NCBI GenBank assembly: GCA_024279935.1
Contig: JAJRQZ010000033.1
Coordinates: forward strand, 20,852 to 84,851
Length of the DNA: 64,000 nt
DNA from: Bacteroidota bacterium
Lineage (GTDB): Bacteria > Bacteroidota > Bacteroidia > Bacteroidales > F082
Direction: 5' to 3'
The notes beneath the pieces are model-generated. The model was not told the origin of the DNA. It saw only the letters and a program-made list of their open reading frames with translations, and searched no databases. Position 1 is the first letter of the stretch; each line of letters begins with the position of its first letter. The translations under genes and the position numbers were made by a program. Shown here piece by piece: positions 55,141 through 63,888 of the stretch.

Positions 55141-55214
55141 TACACCGTACGGGATTTGAACCCGTGTTACCAGGATGAAAACCTGGCGTCCTGACCTGGC
55201 TAGACGAACGGTGC
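55141..55214 (-). tRNA. tRNA-Glu (anticodon UUC)
   Basis: 74 bases on the minus strand. The D-arm TCGTCTA, anticodon loop TTTTCAT (anticodon TTC) and T-arm GGGTTCAAATCCC are typical. The acceptor stem GCACCGT/ACGGTGT begins with a G-U pair. The next three bases read CCA (55140-55138), which may be chance. Confidence 0.92.
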
Positions 55215-55312
55215 CTTTGTTTGGAGGCGCAAAAATAAACAAAATTCTAATTTAGCAATACTTTGGCGAAAAAAAAAACAGAACTTTTTTAATAAGCCCT
55301 AAAATCCTTTGT

Positions 55313-56533
55313 TTATGGTAGTTTACGAACTATTAGCGATGAGTTTGTGCCACCGAATCCGAAAGAATTTGAAAGAAAGGTCTCGATTTTTGCCTCTTTA
55401 GTTTTACTGACGATGTTCAACTTGGCAGAATATTCATCAGGGTTCTCAAAGTTTATGTTGGGTGCGATAAAAGAATTTTGTGCCATGATCATGGAATAAA
55501 CTATCTCGCTGGCGCCGCCCATCCACATTTCATGGCCTGTCATTGATTTAGTTGAGCTGACAAGCACCCTGCTCTGCTTGAACACTTTATATATCGCCTG
55601 GGCCTCGTTTGCATCGCCAACAGGAGTGGATGTCGCATGAGCATTCAAATAATCAATATCACCGGCTTGCAAACCGGCTTGTTCAAGTGCCATTTCCAGG
55701 GATCTTACCGGCCCATCGACATTAGGCACGGAGATATGTTCTCCGTTAGATGAGAACCCGTACCCTAAGATTTCGGCAATAATCGGGGCCCCCCGCTTTT
55801 TTGCGCTCTCAAAGCTTTCCAGAACCAGTGATGCGGCGCCGCCTGAAGGAATTAGCCCGTCGCGGTCGCGGTCGAAGGGGCGGGATGCCCGGCCCGGCTC
55901 GTCATTTCGTGCCGAAAAAGCACTCAAGGCATCGAAGCTTCCCATCGATAAAGGGTTTACCTCCTGGGCTCCCCCACAGATGATCGTATCCTGCAACCCT
56001 TGCTTTATAAGCAAATACGACATGCCAATGGCATGTGAGCCGCTTGCACATGCACCGCTCAGCGTAAAATTTATTCCCCTCAGCTTTAAAATCACCGACA
56101 GGTTCATTGATACTGTTGAGTTCATCGACCGGAAAATCGAACCCGACCCTATACAAGTGGTGCTTTGTTCTTTTTTGATAAGTTCAGCAGCCTCGATGAC
56201 GGCAGTGGCAGAACTGTCGTTCCCATATAAAATGCCGACAATATTATCGTTGATATACTCCTGGTCCATTCCGGCATTTTTTAAGGCTTCCATAGTCGCC
56301 AAATAGGCATACTCACCTTGTTCGGGCAAGCCAACTCTTTCCCTCCGGCTCAATATACCTTTCAGGATGGGTTTCCTCAGCGAACCGCTCAGCCTTGAAC
56401 GGAATCCATATCCTTCCCTCTGAGGATCATATATAATGCCCGATTTGCCCATATACAAAGAATTCCTAACCTCATCCAGGTTTTCGCCAATAGAGGAATA
56501 AACTCCCATTCCTGTTATAACAACTCTGTTCAT
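55313..56533 (-). CDS. Beta-ketoacyl-[acyl-carrier-protein] synthase, KAS II (FabF) type
   Basis: A 406-residue condensing enzyme. The catalytic triad is Cys-His-His: SGACASGSHAIG (Cys), HATSTPVGDANE (His) and KSMTGHEMWMGGASE (His). The N-terminus VVITGMGVYSSIGENL fits FabF-like enzymes. The start at 56533 (MNRVVITG) gives the usual length. It is 10 bp after fabG and close to the TAL gene, so it may extend an aryl or other special acyl chain more than ordinary fatty acids. Confidence 0.88.
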   Translation of the reverse strand: MNRVVITGMGVYSSIGENLDEVRNSLYMGKSGIIYDPQREGYGFRSRLSGSLRKPILKGILSRRERVGLPEQGEYAYLATMEALKNAGMDQEYINDNIVGILYGNDSSATAVIEAAELIKKEQSTTCIGSGSIFRSMNSTVSMNLSVILKLRGINFTLSGACASGSHAIGMSYLLIKQGLQDTIICGGAQEVNPLSMGSFDALSAFSARNDEPGRASRPFDRDRDGLIPSGGAASLVLESFESAKKRGAPIIAEILGYGFSSNGEHISVPNVDGPVRSLEMALEQAGLQAGDIDYLNAHATSTPVGDANEAQAIYKVFKQSRVLVSSTKSMTGHEMWMGGASEIVYSMIMAQNSFIAPNINFENPDEYSAKLNIVSKTKEAKIETFLSNSFGFGGTNSSLIVRKLP

Positions 56534-56543
56534 TTTTGATGAT

Positions 56544-57272
56544 TTATGTATAAAGTCCGCCATTAATGCTTATCACTTCACCGGTAATATATGCGGCGCC
56601 TTCCGAAACCAGGAAGCCCACCGCTGCGGCAACCTCCTCAGGTTTGCCAAATCTGTTAAGCGGTATGTTCTTGCTCAAAAACTTTTCGTCAAGATCCGCG
56701 GTCATCTCGCTTGAGATAAAACCCGGGGACACTGCGTTGACAGTAATTTTTTTCTTGCCGACTTCCTGGGCAAGCGATTTCGTGGCAGCAATAATCCCGG
56801 CTTTGCTGGCTGAATAATTTGTCTGCCCCGGCAATCCCTTTTCTCCCGACAGTGAAACTATATTGACTATCCTGCCCCATTTATTTAGCACCATTGGCTG
56901 CAATAAGCAAGAAGTTACATTGTAAAAACCGTTTAGGTTTGTTTCGATAACACTTCGCCACTCTTGTTCGTCCATAAATACCAAAAGATTGTCTTTTGTT
57001 ATTCCTGCGTTATTTATCAAAACCGTGATCTTATCATCCTTATGGCTTTCCTGCCAATGGTTTAATGCTGACTTAACGTTCTTGTTGTCGGCAACGTCAA
57101 ATTGCATGAGTTCTGCACGACCTCCATTGTCGGTTATTTCTTCGTTAACTTCCTCGGCAGATAATTTATTGGAACGGTAATGCACTATAACCGCATAACC
57201 CATCTTTGACAACTCAATGCAAATTGCCTTCCCTATTGCTCCCGATCCTCCTGTTACTAATGCAAACTCCAT
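56544..57272 (-). CDS. 3-oxoacyl-[acyl-carrier-protein] reductase, FabG type
   Basis: A 242-residue short-chain dehydrogenase. It has the cofactor loop TGGSGAIGKAI (~7-17), NNAGITKDNL (~85-94), Ser of the IVSLSGEKG strand and the YSASKAG catalytic Tyr-Lys (~150-156). The C-terminal SPGFISSEMTADLDEK and YITGEVISINGGLY are FabG hallmarks. It reduces beta-ketoacyl-ACP with NADPH. It starts right after the TAL stop and is in one operon with TAL and KAS. Confidence 0.88.
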   Translation of the reverse strand: MEFALVTGGSGAIGKAICIELSKMGYAVIVHYRSNKLSAEEVNEEITDNGGRAELMQFDVADNKNVKSALNHWQESHKDDKITVLINNAGITKDNLLVFMDEQEWRSVIETNLNGFYNVTSCLLQPMVLNKWGRIVNIVSLSGEKGLPGQTNYSASKAGIIAATKSLAQEVGKKKITVNAVSPGFISSEMTADLDEKFLSKNIPLNRFGKPEEVAAAVGFLVSEGAAYITGEVISINGGLYT

Positions 57273-57273
57273 T

Positions 57274-58815
57274 TTATTTTATGATTTTAGGATTATGAGA
57301 CTTAAGATAGTTGTGCAAGATACTAATTTGTTCATATTTAGGAGAGTCTTCGGTAAATACAGGAACCAACTCCCTCATCTTGCAGTAAATGCTTTTTGTG
57401 TAGCTTGCCAGTTTCCCCTTAAACTTTAAATAATCAATTGCCTGGATAATGGCAAGGAACTCGATGGCAACAACTTCATAAGAGTTGTCGATTACTCTTT
57501 TTGCCATTAGAGCCGCGTTCGTCCCCATGCTCACGATATCCTGGTTGTCGTTGTTGTTCGATATACTGTGAACATACATCGGGTTGGACAGGGTTTGGTT
57601 TTCGGCAGTGGTCGATGTTGCGGTAAATTGTGTTCCCTGAAGCCCCAGGTTAAGGCCGAGCGTCCCCAAATTCACAAATGGCGGCAGTATCTCGTTCAAT
57701 TTGGCGTTCATCAGGAAATTCAACTGCCGTTCGGCAAGCATCGACAATTTCGTGATTCCTATTTTTAGCTTATCCATTTCAAACGAGACGTAATCGCCGT
57801 GAAAGTTCCCTCCATGGTAAACATGGCCTGTTTCGGCATCACTTACAGGGTTGTCGTTAACGGAGTTTATTTCGTTCTGAAGAACACTTTCTGTATTCTC
57901 GATTGAATCACAGATAGGGCCTAAGATTTGAGGCACGCACCTCAATGAGTAATATTCCTGTATCTTTTGCTTGAATATCTTTTCTTCTGTTTTCCCGTTA
58001 AACAACGAATCGCTTCTTTTTTTGATGAGCCGCGAGCCAATGAGGGCATTCCGCATGGCCTCAGCTATTTTTTGTTGCCCTTGATGCTTTTTTGTCGAAT
58101 TCAACTCAACGGAAAAATGATCGTCGAAGGATTCCACGATTTCGTTTATCATGGCCGAGGCCGTTAACGACCAATTGAGCAATTTCTTTGAATAAATGGC
58201 GTTTAGCATTCCGATACCCGACATCACCGAAGTGCCGTTTATCAGCCCAAGACCTTCGCGAAGACGTACTTCTAAGGGTTTAACACCTTCTCTGCCAAAC
58301 ACTTCGCCAGTAGGCTTCCATTCTCTCTCAAACAATACTTTTCCTTCACCAATCAATACCAATGCCAAATGCGAAAGCTGGACCAAATCGCCACTGGCAC
58401 CAACCCCGCCATGAACCGGAATATAAGGGTAAATATTCCTGTTAATCAATTCCTTGAGAACAATCAGGGCCTCGCGGTGCACACCCGAATATCCTAACGA
58501 AAGACTTTTTAATCGGGAAATCATGGCTGCTTTAACGCAAATTGGTTCTAAAGCAGGGCCTTGTCCTGCAGCATGACTTCTGATAAGGTTATACTGTAGC
58601 TTAATCTGGTCCGCTGCATCAACGCGATATTGGGCCATAGGTCCCAAGCCTGTATTAACACCATAAATAACCTTGTCTTCAGCGAACTTACGCAAGAAAC
58701 CGAAACTCTTGTCAACTTTCCCCAGTACTCTTTCTGAGATATCAATATCCTTATCTTTAATAAGTATATCGTAGTAGTCTGATAGCTCCAAATCCTTCTC
58801 GGTGATGAAAATCAT
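57274..58815 (-). CDS. Aromatic amino acid ammonia-lyase (HAL/TAL family), likely tyrosine ammonia-lyase
   Basis: A 513-residue MIO enzyme. Ala-Ser-Gly in GGVGASGDLVQLSHLAL cyclises into the MIO electrophile. Segments VIYGVNTGLGPMAQYR, NLIRSHAAGQGP, VYHGGNFHGDYVSFEMDKLK and NNNDNQDIVSMGTNAAL closely resemble the characterised tyrosine ammonia-lyase of Flavobacterium johnsoniae, including the Ser-His pair that histidine lyases also have. No hut genes are near; instead FabG and KAS follow within two bases, as in aryl-polyene and flexirubin clusters, where TAL makes the 4-coumarate starter. That role is an inference from context. A palindrome lies upstream. Confidence 0.85.
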   Translation of the reverse strand: MIFITEKDLELSDYYDILIKDKDIDISERVLGKVDKSFGFLRKFAEDKVIYGVNTGLGPMAQYRVDAADQIKLQYNLIRSHAAGQGPALEPICVKAAMISRLKSLSLGYSGVHREALIVLKELINRNIYPYIPVHGGVGASGDLVQLSHLALVLIGEGKVLFEREWKPTGEVFGREGVKPLEVRLREGLGLINGTSVMSGIGMLNAIYSKKLLNWSLTASAMINEIVESFDDHFSVELNSTKKHQGQQKIAEAMRNALIGSRLIKKRSDSLFNGKTEEKIFKQKIQEYYSLRCVPQILGPICDSIENTESVLQNEINSVNDNPVSDAETGHVYHGGNFHGDYVSFEMDKLKIGITKLSMLAERQLNFLMNAKLNEILPPFVNLGTLGLNLGLQGTQFTATSTTAENQTLSNPMYVHSISNNNDNQDIVSMGTNAALMAKRVIDNSYEVVAIEFLAIIQAIDYLKFKGKLASYTKSIYCKMRELVPVFTEDSPKYEQISILHNYLKSHNPKIIK

Positions 58816-58894
58816 TCAATTATTTTTAATAATACTTTTAAAACCGGTTCAGCATAATGATGTTCGACCAGATTTACCAACAGTATAAAAAATT

Positions 58895-58918
58895 GATGCA
58901 AAGTTAAGATTTTGCATC
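58895..58918. promoter_or_regulatory. Palindrome in the TAL promoter region
   Basis: GATGCAAA (58895-58902) and TTTGCATC (58911-58918) are perfect 8-bp inverted repeats with an 8-bp spacer. The left arm overlaps a minus-strand -7-like box (TAACTTTG, 58899-58906), so a regulator bound here could control the TAL-fabG-KAS operon. Confidence 0.5.
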
Positions 58919-58969
58919 TTACAAAAAAGCAAGAAGCTTATTTTGTGTTAATTTAAAAAACCAAGCCGC

Positions 58970-59878
58970 TTAAAGGTTCGTCAGCCTGATTCCCAGTACT
59001 ATATTTCGTGTTAATCCGTCAGCGCGATAGTTCTTGTCGATGATGGGAAATGCAAGGCTGTATTCGAGCTTGCGCCGGTTTTTAAGTTCTTTGGAGTAGC
59101 TGAGCCCAATATTCAAGGTAATCCCTTTTGATCCAGGAAGCTGTATGTTTTTGTCGTTTTTATAAATCTCGTCTTCCTGTAGCCTATAGATTAAGAGGGC
59201 GTTTACTATAAAACTGTTATGGTTTTTCAGCTCCAGGAACCTTCTTGACCTGAAATATAAGTCGTCGCCCCGCTTTAATTTATTTGATTCGTAATACCTT
59301 AAGTTATCAGGTACTGTTGCATTATTGACCAGATAACCGTTCTTATTTCTGCCGAACGGATGTTGATAGGCAGCATAGAAGTCCCATTTGGGGATAGTAT
59401 AAAAACTACCCAAGATAACATCGTAAGTTCCCAGGCTTGTTTGGTAAGCCATGGGCAACGGGCTGCCGTTAAACGACTTATTGGCGTCGTTGGACTTTAT
59501 CCTGCCTCCGGCAATAATACTCCATTTACTTTTGCCGTAGCTTGCAAGCCGGTGATTTACCGATAGAATCAAATCGCCAACGCCTGATGTATGGCCCAGG
59601 TTTCCGTTGGTATAAATAAACGGTATGCGCATTTCCAGGAGAGTTGCCTTTAATATCCTATATTGAATTCCTGCTGTTGTTTGCGAAATAAAAATAAGCT
59701 TTTCCCCGGATCCGAGCGTTTGCTCGATATTTAGTTTTAAACGGGAATGGCCTTTGGTTTCTCCATCATCGAAATTCAGGGATTCCACCGAGCAGGCACC
59801 GGCATCACTACATCCCTGACTAAAGATAAGCTGTGCCGAAAGCAAGGCGGAAAGAAAAAGGATTGTTCTGGTGATCAT
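58970..59878 (-). CDS. Outer-membrane beta-barrel protein of unknown function
   Basis: A 302-residue protein with signal peptide (LFLSALLSAQLIFSQ) and a short Cys motif QGCSDAGACSVESL at the mature start, found in a group of Bacteroidota barrel proteins. The remainder is alternating strands. The C-terminus (NIVLGIRLTNL) lacks the usual final Phe. A porin or lipid/pigment export role beside the TAL operon is possible but not shown. Confidence 0.6.
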   Translation of the reverse strand: MITRTILFLSALLSAQLIFSQGCSDAGACSVESLNFDDGETKGHSRLKLNIEQTLGSGEKLIFISQTTAGIQYRILKATLLEMRIPFIYTNGNLGHTSGVGDLILSVNHRLASYGKSKWSIIAGGRIKSNDANKSFNGSPLPMAYQTSLGTYDVILGSFYTIPKWDFYAAYQHPFGRNKNGYLVNNATVPDNLRYYESNKLKRGDDLYFRSRRFLELKNHNSFIVNALLIYRLQEDEIYKNDKNIQLPGSKGITLNIGLSYSKELKNRRKLEYSLAFPIIDKNYRADGLTRNIVLGIRLTNL

Positions 59879-59918
59879 GTACTTTTTTAGTACATTGGTC
59901 GTAAAAACAACGGATACC

Positions 59919-61064
59919 TTACAAAAAGCTATTGTTGATTTTACTGTAAACCGGATTAGCGTACATCTTATAGAAAAGTGTCCTCAAAGCCTCTTTGTCG
60001 TCGTTGATAATATCGTATATTCCCTGACAGCGCTGTTCAAACTCATCTTTGTTTTTCTGATTGTAAAAATCGCTGAAGCGGCTGCTATTTTCAAGATAAT
60101 CATAAGCCAGATAGTTAGTCGGCCATAATTTGTAGTTCTTATGTGTTTCTTTGTCAATTATCTTTGCGGCTTCGCTTATGATCTCATTATTCGTTAGCTT
60201 ATCGTCGATGGAATCGATAAGGTGATCGCTTATGGTGCTTCCGATATTTACATGGATCCTGCCTTTGGGCATCATAAACCCGCCCAAGATACTTTGCAGA
60301 TCCTCATCTTCGTCTTTCTCATAATGGCCTTCGATACCCGACAGATAAACCTCCCTCACCTTCATCGCACCGCAAGGCTCAAGTTCGTACGAAATGGTTA
60401 CTGGCGTAAGATTAAGGTTCTTAAGTGCTTGTTTAATGTTTTTGTCGCCCGAGAGTATCAACATCTTCAATATGCTTGCATCAACATGATCCTTGCCATC
60501 CTTGGTTCGCCCTTTGCTTTGGGCAATCCAAATAGAACGTTGGTTCCCCGATATCATTTTATTGATATAGGTTGAGAGCCTTTGGGAGTTTCGCAATATT
60601 TCCTTAGGGCTGCCATCGCGGAACACCGTAACCATCTGATTGCTCTTCCCAAGGTCGATTATAAACTCGTTAAGCTCCAGGTTGCTTCCCCATGTCATGG
60701 CCGGAGGCGTTATTCCGTTGTTAATCAGGAACATGCCCAATATCGAAGAATCTAGGGCGATATCCCTGTGATTTGCGATAAACAAATTTGATTTCTTATT
60801 GTCGAACTGCTCCAAACCAGAACAAGAGGTTCCGGAGGTGGGTTTGCTTATCACGGCGCTGATACATGGCAGAGTAAAATTCCTTTGGAATTCAGCAATG
60901 GTTTTTGACCTTGATAAGGCCTCAGTTATGTTTTCTTGTTCATCACCGGAAAACAAAAAGTCCATCATGGGCTTATAAGCCGGGCTGTTTATTATCCGGG
61001 GAATTGCCTCCCGCATTTCCTCTTCGGTATATGGCCTTATCAAGTCGAAATTATCTTCTGGCAT
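59919..61064 (-). CDS. Glycerol-phosphate-type acyltransferase family protein
   Basis: A 381-residue protein with a PlsC/PlsB-like acyltransferase domain at about residues 85-280. Motif I reads IANHRDIALDSS, with the His and Asp spaced a little wider than the classic HxxxxD. Motif II lies near VFRDGSPKEILRNSQRL and motif III is SKGRTKDGKDHVD. It may load fatty or aryl-polyene acyl groups onto a glycerol lipid. It reads toward the OMP and TAL genes. Confidence 0.75.
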   Translation of the reverse strand: MPEDNFDLIRPYTEEEMREAIPRIINSPAYKPMMDFLFSGDEQENITEALSRSKTIAEFQRNFTLPCISAVISKPTSGTSCSGLEQFDNKKSNLFIANHRDIALDSSILGMFLINNGITPPAMTWGSNLELNEFIIDLGKSNQMVTVFRDGSPKEILRNSQRLSTYINKMISGNQRSIWIAQSKGRTKDGKDHVDASILKMLILSGDKNIKQALKNLNLTPVTISYELEPCGAMKVREVYLSGIEGHYEKDEDEDLQSILGGFMMPKGRIHVNIGSTISDHLIDSIDDKLTNNEIISEAAKIIDKETHKNYKLWPTNYLAYDYLENSSRFSDFYNQKNKDEFEQRCQGIYDIINDDKEALRTLFYKMYANPVYSKINNSFL

Positions 61065-61111
61065 ATATATGTTTATGGGGGTATAAAGATATAAAATTAT
61101 TAACAGTAAAA

Positions 61112-62071
61112 TTACAAATGTCTTTGCAGACGGTTAAACTCGTTGATAATATTCATCATTAGGCTGTTGTCCTTGGGGATGTTCAGTTTTTTAAACTCGG
61201 CGATCATCTTTGTCTCGGCCGCATAAGTTTTTTTAAGGACATCCGGTTTTAAATTCAGTTCCTTGAACTCTTGCGATTCGATCCGCTTAATCATGGCATC
61301 GTCGTTCGTGCTGATGGTGTTCATCTGCCTGATAATATTTTCTCTTACCTTATTGGCCTTGCTATAATCTTTTGACGACAATGTTGTTAGCAACTCCCGT
61401 GAATATTTGCTGACTTTAGAGACGCCCAGCCTTTGCTGGTCGTAGAATTTCTTCAGCTCGGGGTTCTCCGGTTTCGACCTTTTATGGGAAGGGGCTTTTG
61501 ATCTTATCATCCCGTTGCCGTGGGTGGTGTCGAGCTTCACCGAAATAGTCTTGGTATAGCCGCCCTGGTTTCTTGCTTTTTTGCCTAAGTCAATCTCGTC
61601 ATAGTTTTGTTGCATATACTTCTTGAACTGGATTATGCTGCTATGTACATAAGCCGACTGCTTGGATGTGGGGTCGCCATTGAAATCGGCATCTTTAATT
61701 ACATTATAGCGCTGTTCCATCAACTTGATTCTTTTTTCCAGACTTGAGATTTGCGCATTGGCCTCATCCGATTTCTGCTTGTTGGCGTATAAATCTATCA
61801 AATCGTTATTTGCCCTGTTGACTTCCGTGGCAGCCAAGGACTTGATTTTTTCAACTAAGCTGATAACTTTTTGCCTGTCAAGCGATTTTATGGCATTTTC
61901 CATAAGGAAAATACTGTTTTTATATTGGGCCAAATCAATTTGCCGGGTGTTTGTTACTTCTTTTTTTGCCTTTGTGTGAACTTTGCCATCCTTATTTGAA
62001 GTGAACTGGGCGTTCAACAAACCGATGCTCAAAAGCATGATCGTTAATAAACTTAAACTATTTTTCATCAT
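61112..62071 (-). CDS. Helical secreted protein of unknown function
   Basis: A 319-residue protein with a signal peptide (LLTIMLLSIGLLNAQ). The rest is mostly alpha-helical and highly charged with coiled-coil-like stretches (NAQISSLEKRIKLMEQRYN). No domain recognised. The start could be either of two adjacent ATG codons (62071 or 62068). It sits between the acyltransferase and the nucleotidyltransferase. Confidence 0.55.
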   Translation of the reverse strand: MMKNSLSLLTIMLLSIGLLNAQFTSNKDGKVHTKAKKEVTNTRQIDLAQYKNSIFLMENAIKSLDRQKVISLVEKIKSLAATEVNRANNDLIDLYANKQKSDEANAQISSLEKRIKLMEQRYNVIKDADFNGDPTSKQSAYVHSSIIQFKKYMQQNYDEIDLGKKARNQGGYTKTISVKLDTTHGNGMIRSKAPSHKRSKPENPELKKFYDQQRLGVSKVSKYSRELLTTLSSKDYSKANKVRENIIRQMNTISTNDDAMIKRIESQEFKELNLKPDVLKKTYAAETKMIAEFKKLNIPKDNSLMMNIINEFNRLQRHL

Positions 62072-62084
62072 GATACTTATATTT

Positions 62085-62981
62085 TTACCAAAGTTTTGCA
62101 GGGTATATTCCCTTGTCGATCAACATCCCTACCTTCTCAATCGTCGTGTCCTTGTCTTCTTTATAGGTTACGCCGAACCACGAGGCTTCGCTGGCAAGCA
62201 CCTTTATTCCGGCCTTTTTCGCGTTTATCAGCTTGTTTACCACAAAAGGGATATAAAACTCGGCTGCTAAATTATTTGAGTTCTCTTCGATGAAACTCCT
62301 GAAATCGTTTTCCATCTGAACGAAGAGCCTTGGGGTAAAGCCCCAGAAATTCATGGACACGACCGATTCGCCGGAGATATTGTTTTTAGAACCGTTTTCC
62401 TCGAACACAATATTCCCGTTCTCGGAATATATTTTCGTCCTCTCCACAAGGTGCACAAGAAATTGATTGTCAGATGTACATATCCCCCTGGAAACAGTGC
62501 CGTTTTCCGAAAGAGTGTTCTTTAGCCTGTATCCCACCATCGAATAATTAGTGTCGTCGAGAGACAAACCCTTTAGATATGAAGCCATTACGGAATAGGT
62601 TTCCTTGCCATAAAAATCATCGGCATTGATGACCGCAAAAGGCTCCCCGATATAGTTCTTGGCCACCAATACCGCATGGGCAGTGCCCCATGGCTTTATG
62701 CGCCCAGGATTGAAACTGATACCTTCCGGGATATCTGATATCTCCTGCAGAATATATTCAGTCTTCATCCTGCCTTTCAGGCGGGCTTCATATAGACTCC
62801 TGAAATCATCTATAATATCGGGGTTGAGAACAAATACCACTTTCCCGAAACCTGCCCTGATGGCGTCATAAACCGAATAATCGATAATGCTCTCCCCCGA
62901 AGGGCCGATCTGGTCCATTTGCTTGATTCCGCCATAACGACTTCCAAGGCCTGCTGCCAATATTAACAATGTAGGATTCAT
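62085..62981 (-). CDS. Sugar nucleotidyltransferase-like protein
   Basis: A 298-residue NTP_transferase-fold protein. The N-terminal LILAAGLGSRYGGIKQMDQIG contains the GxGxRxxxxK phosphate-binding signature. The metal-binding Asp is in VINADDFYGKE (~106-116), and the later AEFYIPFVVNKLI matches related nucleotidyltransferases. It likely joins an NTP and a sugar phosphate, but the sugar cannot be read. It is 14 bp before the helical secreted protein gene on the same strand. Confidence 0.8.
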   Translation of the reverse strand: MNPTLLILAAGLGSRYGGIKQMDQIGPSGESIIDYSVYDAIRAGFGKVVFVLNPDIIDDFRSLYEARLKGRMKTEYILQEISDIPEGISFNPGRIKPWGTAHAVLVAKNYIGEPFAVINADDFYGKETYSVMASYLKGLSLDDTNYSMVGYRLKNTLSENGTVSRGICTSDNQFLVHLVERTKIYSENGNIVFEENGSKNNISGESVVSMNFWGFTPRLFVQMENDFRSFIEENSNNLAAEFYIPFVVNKLINAKKAGIKVLASEASWFGVTYKEDKDTTIEKVGMLIDKGIYPAKLW

Positions 62982-63210
62982 ATTTATAAAACTGCAAATA
63001 TCATCAATAATTTACAAAAGCAAAATATTTTTTTCCAAGCCCGTCCGCAGCTTGCAAAAAAACCTGAAGAATATTCTATCGGCTTCAATTTAATAAAAAA
63101 TACAAAAGGTGAACATTTAGGTAGTTGGTCTGCGAGAAAGCCCCCCCAAGCCCAATAAAAAAGTTCCATTAATTATATGTAAATTTGTATTTAAAAACAA
63201 AGGTGATTAA
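62982..63210. other. AT-rich gap before the putative restriction enzyme
   Basis: 229 bases. A TAAATTTG box (63180-63187) precedes the mini-ORF with no good -33 partner. The composition becomes clearly more AT-rich toward the right end. No gene seen. Confidence 0.35.
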
Positions 63211-63291
63211 ATGAGTAAAAAAGAATTGACAATAAAGGATTTAATTAGTTCTGCAAATGCGTTTTGTGAACAAGAAACCAAATATGAATAA
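63211..63291 (+). pseudogene. Displaced N-terminus of the putative restriction enzyme, or a 26-residue leader ORF
   Basis: ATG at 63211 opens a frame reading MSKKELTIKDLISSANAF and stopping at 63291, overlapping the next ATG (63284) by eight bases. The peptide looks like the first residues of the following protein family, with one base of shift between the frames. Either a single extra base has broken one gene, or a short leader is translationally coupled to the next frame. Confidence 0.5.
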
Positions 63292-63886
63292 GGAATTATT
63301 TGGCGTAACTGACGGGAAAGCGGTTGGAACATATACTGAGCATAGATTTAAAGAATTTCTTAATAAAAATTTTGAACTTGACAATGGAAATGCAGCCCGT
63401 GGAATTGATCTGCCAGCACCAAAGATAAATACAGACATAAAAGCAACTTCAATAAAACAACCACAATCGTCAAGTACTTTCAAAGATGCCAAACAAAAAA
63501 TATACGGACTTGGATATAATCTTCTAGTTTTTGTTTATGAAAAAACAGATAATCATGAAAATGAAACAGCAGTATTGTATTTTAAAAGTTGTTCGTTTAT
63601 TAGCAAGGAAAGAACGGCAGATTATACAACAACTTTCAGACTAATTGAAATGGTAGAGGATGGAGCAAACGAAGAAGATGTAATTGCTTATCTCAATGAT
63701 AAAAATATCCCCGCGGACGACATTACATTAACTAAAATAGCAAAACAAATTTTAGAAAATACGCCGAAATTGGGCTACTTGACCATATCCAACGCTTTAC
63801 AATGGAGATTGCAATATGGACGAGTTGTAGCACTTTCTGCAAAAGCAGAAGGTATCACAAAAATTATTGATAAGGTAAATGCTTAA
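63284..63886 (+). CDS. Putative PD-(D/E)xK restriction endonuclease
   Basis: A 200-residue protein, AT-rich in base use and low in resemblance to its neighbours. A PD-(D/E)xK-like core is visible: E20, D42 in GIDLPAPK, D51 and K53 in TDIKATSIKQPQ. Downstream, LGYNLLVFVYEK gives the hydrophobic strand expected after it. It is probably a type II restriction enzyme or related nuclease; no methyltransferase is in the window, but one may lie beyond the insertion sequence on the right. If the upstream frame is its true N-terminus, the full protein had about 225 residues. Confidence 0.5.
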   Translation: MNKELFGVTDGKAVGTYTEHRFKEFLNKNFELDNGNAARGIDLPAPKINTDIKATSIKQPQSSSTFKDAKQKIYGLGYNLLVFVYEKTDNHENETAVLYFKSCSFISKERTADYTTTFRLIEMVEDGANEEDVIAYLNDKNIPADDITLTKIAKQILENTPKLGYLTISNALQWRLQYGRVVALSAKAEGITKIIDKVNA

Positions 63887-63888
63887 CT

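Noticed and set aside
54549..55242. Open frames antisense to the tRNA genes, with peptides such as AEREGFEPPDRANG
   Set aside because: They are reverse translations of tRNA-Ser and its terminator, a common source of spurious gene calls.
57274..58815. Histidine ammonia-lyase (hutH) of histidine breakdown
   Set aside because: No hutU, hutI or hutG nearby; the operon has fabG and KAS, and the protein closely resembles a characterised tyrosine lyase. The Ser-His motif alone does not decide.
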